64,000 nt of DNA from an uncultured Mycoplasma sp. (GTDB taxonomy: Bacteria > Bacillota_I > Bacilli_A > RF39 > UBA660), in the NCBI GenBank assembly GCA_902493595.1, contig CABUPU010000003.1, positions 65,952-129,951 of the forward strand. The letters run 5' to 3'. Below the pieces are notes generated by a model. That model searched no databases. It had not been told where the DNA came from and saw only the letters and a list, made by a program, of their open reading frames with translations. Below are positions 50,378-59,893 of the stretch, piece after piece; the stretch's first letter is position 1; every line of letters starts with the position of its first letter. Both the position numbers and the translations under genes were made by a program.

Positions 50378-51721
50378 ATGGAAGATACTATTTGTGCTAT
50401 TGCTACTTCTTTAGGAGTGGGGGCTATATCAATAATTAGATTAAGTGGTAAGGATGCTATAGAAAAAGTTAATAGTATATTTTCTCGTGATTTAATAAAT
50501 GTAAATTCTCATAGTGTTACTTATGGTCATATAGTTTATAAAAATGAAATAATTGATGAGGTATTAGTTACGGTAATGAGAGCTCCAAAAACATATACAA
50601 CTGAGGATATAGTGGAAATTAACTCTCATGGGGGGTATGTAACATCAAATAAGATACTTGAAATATTATTAGAAATAGGTTGTAAATTAGCAGAACCTGG
50701 TGAATTTACAAAAAGAGCTTTTTTAAATGGTAGAATAAATTTAATTCAATCTGAAGCGGTAAATGAACTTATTAAAGCAAAAACAGATTCAAAAAGAAAA
50801 TTATGTTTAAATCAAATAGGGGGAAATGTTACTAAAATAATTGATGATATTAGAGAGGATATTGTCAAATTACTTGCTAATATTGAGGTTAATATAGATT
50901 ATCCTGAATATGAAGATAATCCTATTGTTACAACAAATTTACTTAATGAAAGTCTAAATCATATTAATAAAAAAATTGAAACTTTAAAAACTAATGCAAA
51001 TTTTGGTAAGATTATTTGTGATGGAATTAATGTCGCTATTATTGGAAAACCAAATGTAGGTAAAAGTAGTATATTAAATAACTTTTTAGATGAAGAAAAG
51101 GCTATTGTTACAGATATTGCAGGAACAACAAGAGATATTGTTGAAGGAAATATATCCTTAAATGGAGTAGAACTTAAATTAATAGATACAGCAGGTATTC
51201 ATGATACTGATGATTATGTTGAAAAAATTGGTGTTAATAAAAGTTTAGAAAAATTAAATAATGCTGATTTAGTTATTCTTGTTTTAGATGGTTCAAAAGA
51301 ACTAGATGAAAATGATAACAAATTACTAACATGTATTGATAAAACAAAAACAATTATTTTCGTTAATAAAAGTGATTTACCACAAAATATTAATTTAAAT
51401 TTAAAAGATAATGTAATTTATGGTAGTGCAAAAGAAGTAGAAGGACTTTCAAAATTAAAAGAAAAAATAATAGATATGTTTAATTTAAATGAAATAAACA
51501 AAGATCTAACATATTTATCAAATGTAAGACAAATAGATTTAGTAAAAAAAGCGTATTTATCAATTAATAATGCAAAAAATTCATTAAGTAATGGAATACC
51601 AATTGAAATGATTTCTACAGATTTAAAAGAATGTTATGAATTTTTAGGAGAAATAATTGGTAAAACATATAAAGATGATATAATTGATAGATTGTTTCAA
51701 GATTTTTGTGTAGGAAAGTAG
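50378..51721 (+). CDS. mnmE: tRNA modification GTPase MnmE
   Basis: A 447-residue GTPase that with MnmG makes 5-carboxymethylaminomethyl-uridine at tRNA wobble positions. Folate-binding N-terminal domain; helical domain; inserted G domain with GKPNVGKS (223-230), DIAGTTRD, DTAGIHDT and NKSD; and the catalytic C-terminal motif FCVGK at the very end. The start follows AAAAGGAGG. mnmE-mnmG-rsmG is the conserved right-of-origin set. Confidence 0.97.
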   Translation: MEDTICAIATSLGVGAISIIRLSGKDAIEKVNSIFSRDLINVNSHSVTYGHIVYKNEIIDEVLVTVMRAPKTYTTEDIVEINSHGGYVTSNKILEILLEIGCKLAEPGEFTKRAFLNGRINLIQSEAVNELIKAKTDSKRKLCLNQIGGNVTKIIDDIREDIVKLLANIEVNIDYPEYEDNPIVTTNLLNESLNHINKKIETLKTNANFGKIICDGINVAIIGKPNVGKSSILNNFLDEEKAIVTDIAGTTRDIVEGNISLNGVELKLIDTAGIHDTDDYVEKIGVNKSLEKLNNADLVILVLDGSKELDENDNKLLTCIDKTKTIIFVNKSDLPQNINLNLKDNVIYGSAKEVEGLSKLKEKIIDMFNLNEINKDLTYLSNVRQIDLVKKAYLSINNAKNSLSNGIPIEMISTDLKECYEFLGEIIGKTYKDDIIDRLFQDFCVGK

Positions 51722-51729
51722 GAATGATT

Positions 51730-53595
51730 ATGTATGATGTTATAGTTGTAGGTGGAGGACATGCAGGTTGTGAAGCTGCACATATAAGTGCATTTATGGG
51801 TAAAAAAACTTTGCTTATCACTTCGAATAAAAAAAATATTGCAGATATGCCTTGTAATCCTTCAATTGGTGGAAGTGCAAAGGGTATTATTGTAAGAGAA
51901 ATAGATGCTTTAGGTGGTTTAATGGGTATAGTTGCAGATAAATCACATTTTCAAATTAAAATGCTCAATAATTCTAAAGGTCCTGCAGTAAGAAGTTTAA
52001 GAGCTCAAGCAGATAAAAAAGTTTATCCAAAAGTAATGCTTGATTATTTAGAAAATACTCCAAATTTAGATATAAAAGAGGGTATGGTTGAGGATTTAAT
52101 AATAGAAAATAATAATATAAAAGGTGTAATTTTAGAAAATAAAGAAGAAATTTATTGTAATGCAGTGATTCTTACAACAGGAACATATTTAAATGCTAAT
52201 ATTTTAATTGGATCTGAAAATACTCCAAGTGGTCCTCATGGAGAAAAAAGAAGTAACAATCTTTCAAATAATTTAAAAAAATATGGTTTTAATATAAAAA
52301 GACTTAAAACAGGTACTCCTCAAAGAATTAAAGCTTCAAGTATTGATTTTTCAGTTTTAAAAGAGGAAAAAGGAGATGATACTTATTGGACATTTTCTTT
52401 TGATACTAAACCTTTATATAAAATTAATGAACAACAAAAATGTTATTTAGTTTATACAAATGAAAATACTCATAAAATTATTAGAGATAACTTAAAAAAA
52501 AGTGCTATGTATGGTGGTTATGCAACAGGTGTTGGTCCAAGATACTGTCCATCTATTGAGGATAAAATTGTTAGATTTGCTGATAAAGAAAGGCATCAAC
52601 TTTTTTTAGAACCAGAAAGTATTTACTATGATGAATGGTATTTACAAGGATTTTCAACTTCAATGCCTAGAGATGTTCAAGAAAAAATGGTTCATTCTTT
52701 ACATGGATTAGAAAATGCAGTAATATCTAAATATGCATATGCAATAGAGTATGATGCAATAGATGCAATGCAAATTAAACCTAGTTTAGAAACAAAAATT
52801 ATTTCAGGATTATTTACAGCGGGACAAATTAATGGAACTTCAGGTTATGAAGAAGCTGCTGGTCAAGGTTTAGTCGCAGGTATTAATGCTTCATTAAAGT
52901 TAGATAATAAAGAAGCAATGGTTTTAAAAAGATCAAGTGCTTATATAGGTGTTTTGATTGATGATTTGGTTACTAAAGGTATTACAGATCCATATAGAAT
53001 GCTTACTTCAAGAGCGGAGTTTAGACTACTTTTAAGACACGATAATGCTGATGAAAGACTTACTCCAATTGGATATGAAGTAGGTAGTGTATCTAAAGAA
53101 AAATATAATAATTACTTAAATAAAAAGAATAATATAAATAAATTGAAAGAAATTCTTACAAATAATAATCTTGTAATGAATGAAGAAGTAAAAGAAAAAT
53201 TTATAGAAAATAATTTAGATGTTCCTAAAAAAAATATGAAGTTTATTGAACTATTAAAAAGACCAGAAATATCTATAGACTTTTTAGCAAATTTTATTGA
53301 TATATCTAGGTTTACTAATGAAGAAAAAGAAGAAGTAACTATTGAAGTTAAATATGAAGGTTATATAAAAAAAGAGTATGAACAAAAAGAAAAATTATTA
53401 AAAATGGAATCTAAACAAATTCCTAAAGATATCGATTATAATAAAGTAAAAAATATTGCTAGTGAAGCAAGACAAAAGTTATCACTTGTTAGACCAGAAA
53501 CTATTGCTCAAGCATCAAGAATAAGTGGAGTTAATCCTGTTGATATATCACTTTTATTAATATATTTAAAAAAGGAGTATAACAAAAATGATTAA
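51730..53595 (+). CDS. mnmG: tRNA uridine 5-carboxymethylaminomethyl synthase MnmG (GidA)
   Basis: A 621-residue FAD enzyme. The dinucleotide fold starts at once, MYDVIVVGGGHAGCEAAHIS; the MnmG signature GPRYCPSIEDKIVRFADKE and the second motif SGYEEAAGQGLVAGINA are present. I chose ATG 51730 because AGGA lies at proper distance; ATG 51724 is an alternative. It starts 8 bases after mnmE and ends just before rsmG, overlapping it by 8 bases. Confidence 0.97.
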   Translation: MYDVIVVGGGHAGCEAAHISAFMGKKTLLITSNKKNIADMPCNPSIGGSAKGIIVREIDALGGLMGIVADKSHFQIKMLNNSKGPAVRSLRAQADKKVYPKVMLDYLENTPNLDIKEGMVEDLIIENNNIKGVILENKEEIYCNAVILTTGTYLNANILIGSENTPSGPHGEKRSNNLSNNLKKYGFNIKRLKTGTPQRIKASSIDFSVLKEEKGDDTYWTFSFDTKPLYKINEQQKCYLVYTNENTHKIIRDNLKKSAMYGGYATGVGPRYCPSIEDKIVRFADKERHQLFLEPESIYYDEWYLQGFSTSMPRDVQEKMVHSLHGLENAVISKYAYAIEYDAIDAMQIKPSLETKIISGLFTAGQINGTSGYEEAAGQGLVAGINASLKLDNKEAMVLKRSSAYIGVLIDDLVTKGITDPYRMLTSRAEFRLLLRHDNADERLTPIGYEVGSVSKEKYNNYLNKKNNINKLKEILTNNNLVMNEEVKEKFIENNLDVPKKNMKFIELLKRPEISIDFLANFIDISRFTNEEKEEVTIEVKYEGYIKKEYEQKEKLLKMESKQIPKDIDYNKVKNIASEARQKLSLVRPETIAQASRISGVNPVDISLLLIYLKKEYNKND

Positions 53596-54307
53596 TGAAT
53601 TTATTAAAAATCTTCAGAAAAATAATATTCCTTATGATGATGAAAAGTTAACTCAATTAAATATTTATTATAACTTTTTAATTGACTATAACAGTCATAC
53701 TAATGTAACAGCAATTACTGATGAAAAAGAAGTATATTTTAAACACTTTTTGGACTCTCTAATGGTTTCCAAAGCAGTAAATTTATCTAATCAAAATATA
53801 CTTGATATTGGTTCAGGTGCAGGTTTTCCTGGTATTGTTTTAAAAATTTTTTACCCAGATATTAAACTTACAGTTCTTGATTCAAATAATAAAAAAATAA
53901 CATTTATAAATATGTTATTAGAAAAACTTAATATTAAAGATGTAATTACTGTATGTGATAGAGCAGAAAATTATATGATAGATCATTTAAATGAATTTGA
54001 TATTGTTTTATCAAGAGCAGTTGCTTACGCGGATATTATTACCTCATTATCAGTGCCATTTATTAAGAAAGATGGAGTAATTATTCTTATGAAAGGTAGT
54101 TATGAAGGGGAACTTAAAGTATTAAATACATATAAAAATGAGCTTAATATTTCAAGTATTGATATTATTAATTATGATATTTTATCAAATGAAAATAATC
54201 GCTCTTTAATTGTGATTAAGAAAAATAATGAATCATCAAAAGTTGTTAATTATGCAAAATTACTTAAACAAAGCGAAAATAGAAAGAAGAAACTAAATTT
54301 GAAGTAG
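53588..54307 (+). CDS. rsmG: 16S rRNA guanine(527)-N7-methyltransferase RsmG
   Basis: A 239-residue methyltransferase (GidB). SAM motif ILDIGSGAGFPGIVLKI, motif VLDSNNKKITFINMLLEKL, and catalytic-side VLSRAVAYADIITS. Loss of this modification gives low-level streptomycin resistance in other bacteria. Start ATG follows AAAAAAGGAGTATAAC. The terminator overlaps its last codons. In many Firmicutes noc or parA follows; here it is a convergent gene of unknown function. Confidence 0.96.
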   Translation: MINEFIKNLQKNNIPYDDEKLTQLNIYYNFLIDYNSHTNVTAITDEKEVYFKHFLDSLMVSKAVNLSNQNILDIGSGAGFPGIVLKIFYPDIKLTVLDSNNKKITFINMLLEKLNIKDVITVCDRAENYMIDHLNEFDIVLSRAVAYADIITSLSVPFIKKDGVIILMKGSYEGELKVLNTYKNELNISSIDIINYDILSNENNRSLIVIKKNNESSKVVNYAKLLKQSENRKKKLNLK

Positions 54308-54313
54308 TTTCTT
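54287..54313 (+). terminator. Terminator after rsmG
   Basis: AAGAAACTA pairs perfectly with TAGTTTCTT (9 bp, 9-base loop), then TTTTATA. The 5' arm is inside rsmG. A second inverted repeat, AAACCATA and TATGGTTT, at about 54359-54402 can act for the convergent gene. Confidence 0.85.
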
Positions 54314-54410
54314 TTTTATAATAAATAGCGATATATTAAAATTAAGAAATATCAAAAAAACCATAAAGTCTTCTATTTTAGATAGTTCACTGTATGGTTT
54401 ATTTTATTTA

Positions 54411-55235
54411 TCATCTCATTTTTTTAGATGGTGATAATTTCCTTTGAATATTTTGAATATCTTCTTTTTCTTTAGAAGATTCATACCATTCTTTACACAT
54501 TGAAGCCGTAACATAATGAACAAATTCTTTAGATTTTGAATCTGAAAATACAATTCTAATTTCTTCATTTAGTTCGTTCAAAAAATCTTTAATATCATTC
54601 AATACAACTCTTTTAGTAAATATATTTCTTAATAATTCCCCAAAAAGTTTAAAATTATCATATATAAATTTTGAAATATGATTACTACCATCACTAAAGT
54701 CTATGTTTAAACTTGGCATTGGTTCATATTTTTGTTTAGAAAAGCTAGTATGATTATCAATTGCTTTGGCTTTTTCATTAATTATTACAATATCTTTATT
54801 GGCTATCAATCTTTTAATTTCTCTTTTCGAGTATATTTTATTATAATCATAATTAAATTGATTGCTTCCGATAATATCGTAACATACTTGGTACTGTTGC
54901 TCCCACCAATCAAAACTTTTATGAAAACCTTCAGTTGTCATTGCTTTATAAGTCATTGTTGTGCGAATTGTGTAAATACCTATATATTCTTTATTATAAT
55001 ATTGAGCAAGCATTTGAAAGTAGTCATTTTCATCAAGATATATATCATAAAATTCACAAATCAAATTGTAAAAATCTAAGTCGTTTAAAATGTTGAAATC
55101 ACAATTTCCTATTTTTTTTAATAGTTCTATATATATTTTTATGTTTTTTTTAAATTCTTCTGTTTGTTGTTCAAAACTGTATGGTCCAATAAATGTTTGT
55201 TCAGCCAAATTAGCGTGCTTTCTGTATTTTTCCAT
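54411..55235 (-). CDS. Protein of unknown function with a near-consensus promoter
   Basis: I do not recognise this 274-residue protein. It is hydrophilic, mostly helical by composition, rich in Tyr, Asn, Asp and Lys, with no signal peptide, membrane helix, P-loop or metal motif. Notable are FDWWEQQYQVCYDIIGSN in the middle and a Lys-rich, Ser-Pro-containing end (RKLSPSKKMR). It runs against the replication direction, between rsmG and parB, where parA or noc commonly lies. It has a very strong promoter and an AAAGGAGGG ribosome binding site, so it is probably well expressed. Transcription is divergent from parB. Confidence 0.75.
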   Translation of the reverse strand: MEKYRKHANLAEQTFIGPYSFEQQTEEFKKNIKIYIELLKKIGNCDFNILNDLDFYNLICEFYDIYLDENDYFQMLAQYYNKEYIGIYTIRTTMTYKAMTTEGFHKSFDWWEQQYQVCYDIIGSNQFNYDYNKIYSKREIKRLIANKDIVIINEKAKAIDNHTSFSKQKYEPMPSLNIDFSDGSNHISKFIYDNFKLFGELLRNIFTKRVVLNDIKDFLNELNEEIRIVFSDSKSKEFVHYVTASMCKEWYESSKEKEDIQNIQRKLSPSKKMR

Positions 55236-55253
55236 AAACCCTCCTTTCTAAGT

Positions 55254-55281
55254 ATTATACCATATCAATTAAATGTGTCAA
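55254..55281 (-). promoter_or_regulatory. Strong promoter of the unknown gene at 54.4-55.2 kb
   Basis: TTGACA (55281-55276), 16 bases, TATAAT (55259-55254) with TG one base before the -10: consensus in every element. Its -35 box is 17 bases from the -35 box of the divergent parB promoter. Confidence 0.85.
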
Positions 55282-55298
55282 ATTATTTTTCTTTGCCC

Positions 55299-55327
55299 TT
55301 GAAAAAATTTACAAGATATATTATGAT
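55299..55327 (+). promoter_or_regulatory. parB promoter
   Basis: TTGAAA (55299-55304), 17 bases, TATGAT (55322-55327); start about 20 bases before the parB ATG. Divergent from the promoter at 55254-55281; shared control is possible. Confidence 0.7.
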
Positions 55328-55352
55328 ATATATAGTAGAAGAAGGGGCCAAT

Positions 55353-56234
55353 ATGAATTTTGATGCTAATGTTTTAAATGTTGCTGTAGAAGATATAATT
55401 CCTAATCGATTTCAACCACGATTAGTTTTTGATGATGCTTCTTTAAAAGATTTAGCAGAATCAATAAAAGCTCACGGAATAATACAACCGCTTGTTTTAA
55501 GAAGACTAGGTGAAAAATATGAGATAATTGCTGGTGAAAGAAGATATAGAGCTGCAATGTTAGCCGGACTTTCTAGTGTTCCTGCAGTTATTGCTAAAAT
55601 AGATGATAAAAGTGCCCAAGAAGTAGCAATTAGTGAAAATGTCCAAAGAAAAGAATTAAACCCAATTGAGGAAGCAAAATCTTATCAAGCATTACTAAAT
55701 GAAGGTTTTATGTCTAAAGATGTTTTTGCTAAAAAATTAGGTATACCTCTATCAGTATTGGAGGCAAAACTTAAATTATTATATATGCCACAGGAAGTAC
55801 AAGATGCTCTTTTAGCGGGTAAAATTTCTGAAAGACACGCAAAAACCTTAATGAAAATAAAAGAAAGTAGCGATCAAGTAAAGTGGCTACATGAAATTAT
55901 AGATAAAAGATTAAATGTTAAAGAGTTAGAAAATGAAATTGCTAAAGAATATGGCGATTTAAATACTTCATTTAACATAGATATTGATAAATTAAAAAGT
56001 ACTTCAACTGATATTAATGTGCCTCTTATACAGCCAATAAATCCTGTATCAAACACTAATGTAGGTCCAATTAATTTAGGAGAAAAAAGACAAAATAAGT
56101 TCTTTAATGACCTTGAGGATGAACAGGCAAATATGAGTACTGATGAAACTGTTAATCCATTTCAAAATTCTTATATGAGTTTTGAAAGTGATAAGGAAAG
56201 TATAGATAGTTTAGATTTTTTACCTCCAAACTAA
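55353..56234 (+). CDS. parB: ParB/Spo0J/Noc-family protein with atypical tail
   Basis: A 293-residue ParB-family protein from ATG 55353 (MNFDANVLNVAVEDIIPNRF). The CTP-binding N-terminal domain is well kept: NRFQPR (18-23), GIIQPLVLRR (42-51), IAGERRYRAAMLAG (59-72) and ISENVQRKELNPIEEA (93-108). The helix-turn-helix (about 120-143) reads KKLGIPLSVLEAKLKLL, diverged from the SRPHIANHLRLL type. Residues about 205-293 are acidic and rich in Asn, Ser and Pro, and lack the Lys-rich C-terminal dimer domain of Spo0J. No parA is adjacent. Five parS sites lie 16 kb away. Whether this is ParB proper or a Noc-like paralogue is open. Confidence 0.85.
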   Translation: MNFDANVLNVAVEDIIPNRFQPRLVFDDASLKDLAESIKAHGIIQPLVLRRLGEKYEIIAGERRYRAAMLAGLSSVPAVIAKIDDKSAQEVAISENVQRKELNPIEEAKSYQALLNEGFMSKDVFAKKLGIPLSVLEAKLKLLYMPQEVQDALLAGKISERHAKTLMKIKESSDQVKWLHEIIDKRLNVKELENEIAKEYGDLNTSFNIDIDKLKSTSTDINVPLIQPINPVSNTNVGPINLGEKRQNKFFNDLEDEQANMSTDETVNPFQNSYMSFESDKESIDSLDFLPPN

Positions 56235-56246
56235 CTATCTTTTTTT
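56205..56246 (+). terminator. Terminator after parB
   Basis: GATAGTTTAG pairs with CTAACTATC (one bulge) around a 16-base loop and is followed by TTTTTTT. The 3' arm overlaps the ends of both parB and the convergent PBP gene, whose stops overlap by 3-4 bases. Confidence 0.7.
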
Positions 56247-58165
56247 GTATCTATATAATATGGTTCACTACCTTTTAAATAGTAGAATATAGCCATATTT
56301 TTTTTATCATTTGTAGTTTGTCCATTAATAGCATTTAAAGGAAGTCCTACTACATTTTCCGGCATCTCATACCAGTTATTTTTACTATCATTTTGAATAT
56401 AGGAAACTGTATTTGCCCAAACATTTTTAACTTCTCCTCCTAGTTTAAGTTCTATATTTGAGTTATCATCATAGCCTGCCCATGTCATCATTAAAATATT
56501 TTTATTATAGCCAACAGCCCAGTAATCTGTGTCTGTTGTTCCAGTTTTAAAGGCATATTTTTGATTTAATTTTTCTGCTATATTTAAGGCTGTAGGATAA
56601 TTATAATCTATAAATGATGAATTTGTTGTACTTGTAAGAAGCTCATTTAAAATATATACATAATTTGGATTTAATACTAAATTATTAGTAGGCTCGTGAG
56701 AATATATAACATTTCCTTCCTTATCAAGTATTTTTTCTATAAAATATAAGTCTTTTTTATAACCTAAAGAGGCAAAAGTTGTATAAGCATTAGCAAAATC
56801 CAACATATTTAATTCACTTGTACCTAGTGCAAGAGATACTACATTTTTTAATTTTTCTTTTATACCACATTTTTTAGCAGTGTTTATTAAAGTATCTACG
56901 CCTAAAAAAAGATTTGTTTTAACTGCATAAATATTATCTGAATACGCAAGAGCGGCAGCCATTGTTATTTCTTTATTACCATATAAGTTACCATAATTTT
57001 TTGGTGCATATGTTTTTCCATCATTTAAATTAAAAGTTGTATATTGACTTAAAAAAGTTGATGATGAAGTCATACCATTTTCCAAAGCACCATAATACAA
57101 AATTGGTTTCATTGTTGAACCAACTTGTCTTTTTGCACTTAATGCACGATTATATTCACTCTTTTTATAGTTTCTACCTCCAGAAAGAGCCAAAACTTTT
57201 CCAGTATTGGGATCAACAATAATCGAAGCCATTTCAAGCTTTTCATCTTTTATATTATTAAGAAGCTCTTCTTCCATTTTTTTTTGATAATCAAGATTTA
57301 AATTAGTATAAATTTTATATTTACCACTGTTAATCATTTTATCATCAAAACCAAGTTTATTTTTTAATTCATAATAAACAGCATCTTCATAATAATCAAG
57401 CATCTGCAGGTTATTATCATTTTTTTTGCCATAAATTTCAATTTTATTCTTAAATAAGTTATTATATTTTTCACTTGATAAAAGTCCATTATTTACCATT
57501 GTTAAGGCAACAACTTTAGCTCTTTGAATACTTTTATCATAGTCTGATACTGGGTTGTAGTGACTTGGACTTTTAGGAATACCCGCTAAAATAAGAGATT
57601 CCTCTAAAGTTAAATCTTTAGGTTTTTTATTAAAATAGTATGCTGATGCTTCAGCAATCCCATAGTTACCCAAACCAAAATTAATTGTATTTAAGTATGC
57701 CTCCAATATTTCGTTTTTATCGTAATGAACCTCTAAATTAAGTGTCATTAAGGCTTCTTTAATTTTTCTATCCCAAGTTTTGTCAAAATCAAGATAAGCA
57801 TTTTTAATATATTGTTGAGAAATTGTACTACCACCCTCAATTATTTTCTTGTTTTTCAAATTATTAAATAATGCTTTTATAATTCTTAAATAATCAAATC
57901 CATTATGAACATAAAAATTTTTATCCTCAACTGAAACAACAGCATCTTTTAAATTTTGTGATATTTTATTAATATTAGTCCATCTATTATTTTTATTACC
58001 CTCATAGAAAACATTTTCATCTATATCATATAATTCATAAGTATGATAAGAATTTAACTGAAGTTTTGGGGAAAAGTATGAATAAGAATATAGCCCAATT
58101 ATTATAATAATTATTGATAAAAAAGAAAATAAAAATATTTTGTATAGTAAATTTAATATACGCAA
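56231..58165 (-). CDS. Class A penicillin-binding protein (bifunctional)
   Basis: A 644-residue peptidoglycan polymerase and cross-linker. One N-terminal membrane helix (about 8-30). Glycosyltransferase GT51 domain: catalytic Glu80 in VEDKNFYVH, and GGSTISQQ at 111-118. Transpeptidase: Ser350-x-x-Lys353 in GSTMKP, SDN at 409-411 and KTG at 540-542. The presence of an intact enzyme shows the organism has a peptidoglycan wall and is not a wall-less Mollicute. It runs against replication, convergent with parB. Confidence 0.93.
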   Translation of the reverse strand: MRILNLLYKIFLFSFLSIIIIIIGLYSYSYFSPKLQLNSYHTYELYDIDENVFYEGNKNNRWTNINKISQNLKDAVVSVEDKNFYVHNGFDYLRIIKALFNNLKNKKIIEGGSTISQQYIKNAYLDFDKTWDRKIKEALMTLNLEVHYDKNEILEAYLNTINFGLGNYGIAEASAYYFNKKPKDLTLEESLILAGIPKSPSHYNPVSDYDKSIQRAKVVALTMVNNGLLSSEKYNNLFKNKIEIYGKKNDNNLQMLDYYEDAVYYELKNKLGFDDKMINSGKYKIYTNLNLDYQKKMEEELLNNIKDEKLEMASIIVDPNTGKVLALSGGRNYKKSEYNRALSAKRQVGSTMKPILYYGALENGMTSSSTFLSQYTTFNLNDGKTYAPKNYGNLYGNKEITMAAALAYSDNIYAVKTNLFLGVDTLINTAKKCGIKEKLKNVVSLALGTSELNMLDFANAYTTFASLGYKKDLYFIEKILDKEGNVIYSHEPTNNLVLNPNYVYILNELLTSTTNSSFIDYNYPTALNIAEKLNQKYAFKTGTTDTDYWAVGYNKNILMMTWAGYDDNSNIELKLGGEVKNVWANTVSYIQNDSKNNWYEMPENVVGLPLNAINGQTTNDKKNMAIFYYLKGSEPYYIDTKKDS

Positions 58166-58231
58166 CTTTATTCACCCTTATTTAGTATCGTAAAAAAATT
58201 AAAAAATATGAGTGCATTTTTAGATATAGTA

Positions 58232-58240
58232 TGCTATAAT
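58232..58240 (+). promoter_or_regulatory. argS promoter (extended -10)
   Basis: TGCTATAAT is a perfect extended -10 element; the -35 (around TGCATT) is weak. It lies about 40 bases ahead of the argS start and 60 bases from the divergent PBP start. Confidence 0.6.
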
Positions 58241-58281
58241 GTTGTAGAAAAAACGAGAAAGACCGGGAAAGGTGGTAAAAA

Positions 58282-59892
58282 ATGAAAGAAAAATTAATTA
58301 AATTAATTACTGATGCACTAAATACTTTAGGTATTTCTGAGGACAATATTTCACTAGAAATTCCTAAGAATAAAGATAATGGTGATTATAGTACAAATAT
58401 AGCATTAAAAAATGCTAAAAAGATTAATAAGAGTCCAATGGAACTTGCAAATAGTCTTAAAGATTTAATTCATAGTGAATTTATCGAAGAAGTTAATGTT
58501 GCTATGCCAGGATTTATTAATTTTAAATTAAAAAAAGATTACTTATATGAAAATTTAAATAATGTTTTGACTTTAAAAGGTGATTATGGAAGACAGTCAT
58601 TTGGTAACAATGAAAAAGTTAATATTGAATTTGTATCTGCAAACCCAACAGGTATACTTCATATGGGTAATGCAAGAGGTGGTGCTTATGGTGATTCTCT
58701 TGCTAGAATTATGTCTTTCTGCGGATACGATGTTACAAAAGAATATTATTTAAATGATGCTGGTAATCAAATTAATAAATTAGCAAACTCAGTTTACAGT
58801 AGATATTTAACATTATGTGGTATTGAAAATGAATTTCCTGAAAATGGTTATCCAGGAAAAGAAATTTATGATATTGCTGAAAAATTATATAGTGAATATA
58901 AGGATAAATATGTAAATAATGATTTTAATTTTATAAAAGAATTTTCTACTAAATATTTAACTGATATTATTTTTGAACATTTAAAAGAATATAGAATAAA
59001 TTATGATGTAATAACTTCAGAGAAATCTATATATCAAAAATATAATTTTGACGATGTTATAAATAAAATGAGAGATAATGGTTATATTTATGAAAAAGAT
59101 GGTGCTATTTGGTTTAAAAGTAGTGCAATATATGATGACCAAGATCATGTTTTAATTAAAAGTGATGGTACAAATACTTATTTACTTCCAGATATTTTAT
59201 ATCACGAAGATAAAATTAAAAGGGGATTTACTCAAATAATTGATGTACTTGGAACAGATCATCATGGTTATGTAGCAAGACTTAAGGGAGCTATTAAAGC
59301 ACTTGGATTAAATGATAATTACATTGATATTAAACTTTTACAATTAGTAAGAATCATTCAAAATCACGAAGTTGTTACTATGCATAAAAGAACTGGTAAA
59401 GTTATTACTTTAAAAGATTTAATTGATGATACATCAGTTAATGCAGTAAGATTTTACTTTTCTAAATATTCCCTTGATACTCAAATGGATTTTGATATTG
59501 ATTTAGCAAGATCTAGTTCAAATGATAATCAGGTATATTATATTTGTTATGCATATGCAAGAATATGTTCTATATTAAATAAATATAATAAAGAAGTTAG
59601 TAAATTAGATGACTATAATTACATAACTGGTGATAGTGCTCAAAAATTACTTACATTTATATATAAGTTCCCAGATGTAGTTAAAAGTGCTGCACTTAAG
59701 AAAACACCACATATACTAGCAAATTATAGTTATGAACTATCATCACTATTTCATAATTTTTATGAAACAAATAAGATTATTACTGAAAATGATGAGCAAA
59801 CTAAAGAGAATATCTGTTTAATAAAGGCAGTTAAAATTACTTTATTTAATGCTTTAAATTTAATAGGCGTAGTGCCAGAAGAGAGGATGTAA
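58282..59892 (+). CDS. argS: Arginyl-tRNA synthetase
   Basis: A 536-residue class I synthetase, charging tRNA-Arg. HIGH equivalent is GILHMGNARGGAYGD; the KMSK-type loop is MHKRTGK; the N-terminal Add-1 tRNA-binding domain (about 1-100) and C-terminal DALR anticodon domain, ending NLIGVVPEERM, are present. It starts after AAAGGTGG and is followed directly by rpoE (1-base gap), a pairing conserved in some Bacilli. Confidence 0.96.
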   Translation: MKEKLIKLITDALNTLGISEDNISLEIPKNKDNGDYSTNIALKNAKKINKSPMELANSLKDLIHSEFIEEVNVAMPGFINFKLKKDYLYENLNNVLTLKGDYGRQSFGNNEKVNIEFVSANPTGILHMGNARGGAYGDSLARIMSFCGYDVTKEYYLNDAGNQINKLANSVYSRYLTLCGIENEFPENGYPGKEIYDIAEKLYSEYKDKYVNNDFNFIKEFSTKYLTDIIFEHLKEYRINYDVITSEKSIYQKYNFDDVINKMRDNGYIYEKDGAIWFKSSAIYDDQDHVLIKSDGTNTYLLPDILYHEDKIKRGFTQIIDVLGTDHHGYVARLKGAIKALGLNDNYIDIKLLQLVRIIQNHEVVTMHKRTGKVITLKDLIDDTSVNAVRFYFSKYSLDTQMDFDIDLARSSSNDNQVYYICYAYARICSILNKYNKEVSKLDDYNYITGDSAQKLLTFIYKFPDVVKSAALKKTPHILANYSYELSSLFHNFYETNKIITENDEQTKENICLIKAVKITLFNALNLIGVVPEERM

Positions 59893-59893
59893 A

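Noticed and set aside
54732..55079. Plus-strand hydrophobic frame opposite the unknown gene
   Set aside because: It lies wholly inside the 54411-55235 gene, which has a strong promoter and ribosome binding site; its Phe/Ile-rich composition is what an antisense frame of an AT-rich gene gives.
55164..55352. 63-residue N-terminal extension of ParB
   Set aside because: It would start upstream of the parB promoter, in antisense to the divergent gene; ATG 55353 is the family start and has a ribosome binding site.
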